Positions 62,270 to 64,000 of a stretch of 64,000 bases of DNA are shown here, in pieces. The position numbers were made by a program, and so were the translations under genes. The stretch lies in contig NC_083386.1 in assembly GCF_031755915.1 (NCBI RefSeq), positions 9,052,001 through 9,116,000 of the forward strand, read 5' to 3'. How positions within the stretch are numbered: the first letter of the stretch is position 1; the number at the start of each line of letters is the position of its first letter. The notes beneath the pieces were generated by a model. It did no database searches, was not told the DNA's origin, and was given only the letters and a program-made list of their open reading frames with translations. The stretch is from Ziziphus jujuba. Lineage: Eukaryota > Streptophyta > Magnoliopsida > Rosales > Rhamnaceae.

Positions 62270-62600
62270 TTAGAGCCATTGAATGTGGTCTGAATCAAAA
62301 TCAATGTAGCTCAAAATGGCCAAGTGACAGAAAATTAATTTTGTTTGCCATCTTGGTATACTATCTAGATGTAAAAAGCTTTTAACAAATTTCAAGTTTA
62401 TATCCTCTTCTTGCTGGAATAATTTTTCCATAATATATCTTGAATCTCTCTCTTCCAGCATTTGCAGGTACCTCTTTGTAATCTTCAACTTTGGAAAGAC
62501 AGATCAAAGGAGTTTGGTTGTTCTAAATCCCCTTCTGCACAGCACAAGCGAATTATAAAGCAAATTAGAAGAATCTACTGGCTCTATTCAAGTATGTAAC
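62270..62600 (-). pseudogene. Unidentified coding-like fragment
   Basis: The minus-strand open stretch reads MKITKRYLQMLEERDSRYIM, KLFQQEEDINLKFVKSFLHL and SYIDFDSDHIQWL. Just upstream (62500-62640), FGNVKARQGSVTYLNRAS appears in another frame. Composition looks coding. No family is recognised. It may belong with the fragment at 63.08-63.23 kb. Confidence 0.3.
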
Positions 62601-62763
62601 GCTTCCTTGTCTGGCTTTCACATTACCAAATTTATGAGGTGCTATTAGCAAAAACTGAAGCGAGGTTCAGAAAACTATTTAGTTTAATAATCTATATATT
62701 TTCATAATATATATATATATATATATATATCTATATAATTTTGCAATAAAAAAACACCATACT

Positions 62764-62909
62764 GTGTGCGTCTAATGTCCCACAACATGTTCTAATGTCC
62801 CATAACATGTTGCAAGATGTTAGATGTGCATAGGTGCCCTCTATAGCAGAACTGATTAATTTTACTATAGAAAGCACCATATTATGTGCATGGAACATTA
62901 GACGCACAC
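62764..62909. repeat. Hairpin with 15-bp perfect arms
   Basis: gtgtgcgtctaatgt at 62764-62778 is the exact reverse complement of acattagacgcacac at 62895-62909. Outer bases partly continue the pairing (caccat... / ...ggtgc). The loop of about 115 bp contains two near-copies of 'tctaatgtccca-aacatgtt'. This is possibly a small MITE or foldback element. Confidence 0.6.
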
Positions 62910-63084
62910 AGGTGCTCCCAATATATCTCTTTTTTTTTTTTTCTTTTTTTCTTTTTTTTTTTCTTTTTTTGTTGGCACATTCGTGGAGATTTTCCTACTT
63001 AAAAATCAATGAATATAGAATCCAATATGCAATAGTATTAAAAGCATGCAAGTTCATACCTGGAACTATTATAAATCATAACTG

Positions 63085-63230
63085 GTACTAATAGCCCTTT
63101 GATACTTGAATTCAGCACCGTTTGGAGCCTGGAGAGATTTAACACTTGGATTTAAGGAAGCAAATTCAAGAAGCTCAGGATCAGATTCAAAATATTTCAT
63201 TTCTTTGTCACTCAAAGACACCCAAGCTTC
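63085..63230 (-). pseudogene. Unidentified exon-like fragment
   Basis: Minus strand reads EAWVSLSDKEMKYFESDPEL, LEFASLNPSVKSLQAPNGAE and FKYQR without a stop. It looks like a real exon by composition. I do not recognise the family. No start codon or paired exon is evident. It lies where later exons of copy E would be expected on this strand, but it does not resemble the ankyrin or PGG parts. Confidence 0.35.
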
Positions 63231-63329
63231 TACTCCATTTTAGTTTATACATAAATAAATAAATACATTTTTAAAAAAATAAATATAAATAAATATAAAT
63301 TAATAAAATAATAGCATCTTATTTTACTG

Positions 63330-63852
63330 CCTCACCTCATAAAACAGTATAGTGGATGCTTACTAATTTTAATCAAATTTCAAATAAAACAAAAACAAAA
63401 TTAATATGACCTCTATTATCTAACCATGGATCCCAAGTTTGGTTCCGTGCCTTTAATTTAGGTATGGCAATGGGCCAAGGTAACCTTCATTTCTGTGGCG
63501 ATTTGAAGGCCTCATTCCTATCCCAATCCCCTTTAGAAGGATCGGAACTTTTGTCTTATTTTTCCAATCCCGACTTCCGTTTTCCAATGGTATAATATAA
63601 CATCATCCAGAAAAAAATAATAATAAAAATTATCCAAAAATATATATAAATTAAGTAAAAAAATATTATTTTTTAAAATAAAATAAAATTCTACCACTAA
63701 GAAAATAAAATCAGAAAAACCCCATCCATATTTGGCAAAAATTTTCAAAATAAATTAATTAACTAAAAGTAGCCAAATAAAGTTTACTTTAAAAAAAAAA
63801 AGATAATTAATACTTTATTCATTTATTTATTTATTTTTTATCATATACTGAC
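63330..63852 (-). other. Intron 1 of copy E, with empty Copia site
   Basis: Matches intron 1 of gene D on both sides of the Copia element: 63360-63527 matches about 51590-51747, and 63523-63540 matches 57285-57302. The insertion target CCAAT is present once, at 63523-63527. Ends at the exon-1 donor. Confidence 0.65.
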
Positions 63853-63901
63853 CTTGAATGGGAGCCACGGGTTCCACGACCTGAGGTTCAGGTTCAGCCA
63901 T
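63853..63901 (-). pseudogene. Copy E: exon 1 stub without UBN2 domain (continues beyond window)
   Basis: 49 nt from ATG (63901) to a GTCAGT donor, encoding MAEPEPQVVEPVAPIQ plus one base. This equals the end of exon 1 of gene D (MAGPEPLIQAAIQ) with the same donor and the same phase 1, but the upstream sequence goes straight to the family's upstream block (gcaaaaagtagcgaagcaca...). The UBN2 domain has therefore been removed by deletion while the splice frame is kept. The 5' end lies outside the window and exons 2-7 are not seen inside it, so I list it as a pseudogene. A working gene with a non-UBN2 start is possible. Confidence 0.5.
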
Positions 63902-64000
63902 GGAAGCAAAAAGTAGCGAAGCACAAAATAATATGGAAGCTCTTACGCACAAGGCGGTTGGAAAAAGAATGATGGTGCCGGCCAAAAGAGCCCTCTGGAT

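Noticed and set aside
1..64000. tRNA, rRNA or snRNA genes
   Set aside because: No cloverleaf-like or conserved rRNA sequence was recognised by eye. A tRNAscan/Infernal run would be needed to be sure.

Overview
The window is AT-rich plant nuclear DNA, most likely from a eudicot. The evidence is split genes with GT-AG introns, PGG/ankyrin membrane proteins, a Tnt1/Tork-like Copia element with an initiator-tRNA-Met primer site, Gypsy-type LTRs, Mutator-like (MULE) transposases and a Cassandra-like TRIM LTR. There is no operon-like organisation. I cannot name the species from sequence alone.

The backbone is a minus-strand cluster of one gene family. Exon 1 encodes a retrotransposon-gag-like domain (DUF4219/UBN2), exons 2-6 encode ankyrin-type repeats, and exon 7 encodes a four-helix PGG membrane domain. 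Copy B (8228-12084) can be assembled into seven exons with consistent splice phases and no stop, giving 722 codons. The other copies are damaged. Copy A (3100-4909) is frameshifted and cut by a Gypsy-type LTR 9 bp inside intron 4. A' (5079-5294) is a truncated exon 1 fused to the upstream block of A. C' (12955-13690) is an inverted chimera. A decayed exon 1 lies at 41.45-41.83 kb. Copy D (43740-58820) has a full Copia element in intron 1 and broken exons 2 and 3. Copy E (63853-63901, continuing outside the window) keeps only the last 16 codons of exon 1.

15.3-22.1 kb holds a 2.3-kb tandem duplication and about 20 short inverted-repeat units with GGCGACGCA / TGCGTCGCC arms. 22.2-26.2 kb holds two related LTRs, one nested in the other with a GAAC target duplication.

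26.2-41.4 kb contains two related MULEs. MULE-1 (about 26.2-34.18 kb) encodes a MURA-type transposase, and on the same strand carries exon pieces of a CTF18-like clamp-loader ATPase and of an At4g35850-like PPR protein. MULE-2 (about 35.0-41.36 kb) shares the transposase N-terminal half, an upstream segment and the last ~180 bp, but carries other cargo, including an exon like the isochorismate-synthase part of PHYLLO. They look like transposase-bearing Pack-MULEs that swapped cargo. Two nonsense codons in MULE-1 are sense codons in MULE-2.

The Copia element at 51748-57284 has 381-bp LTRs, a CCAAT target duplication, PBS and PPT, and one 1338-codon frame broken only by four nonsense codons. 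A paralogous empty insertion site is present at 63.5 kb. The remaining sequence is AT-rich intergenic or intronic DNA with microsatellites and small duplications.
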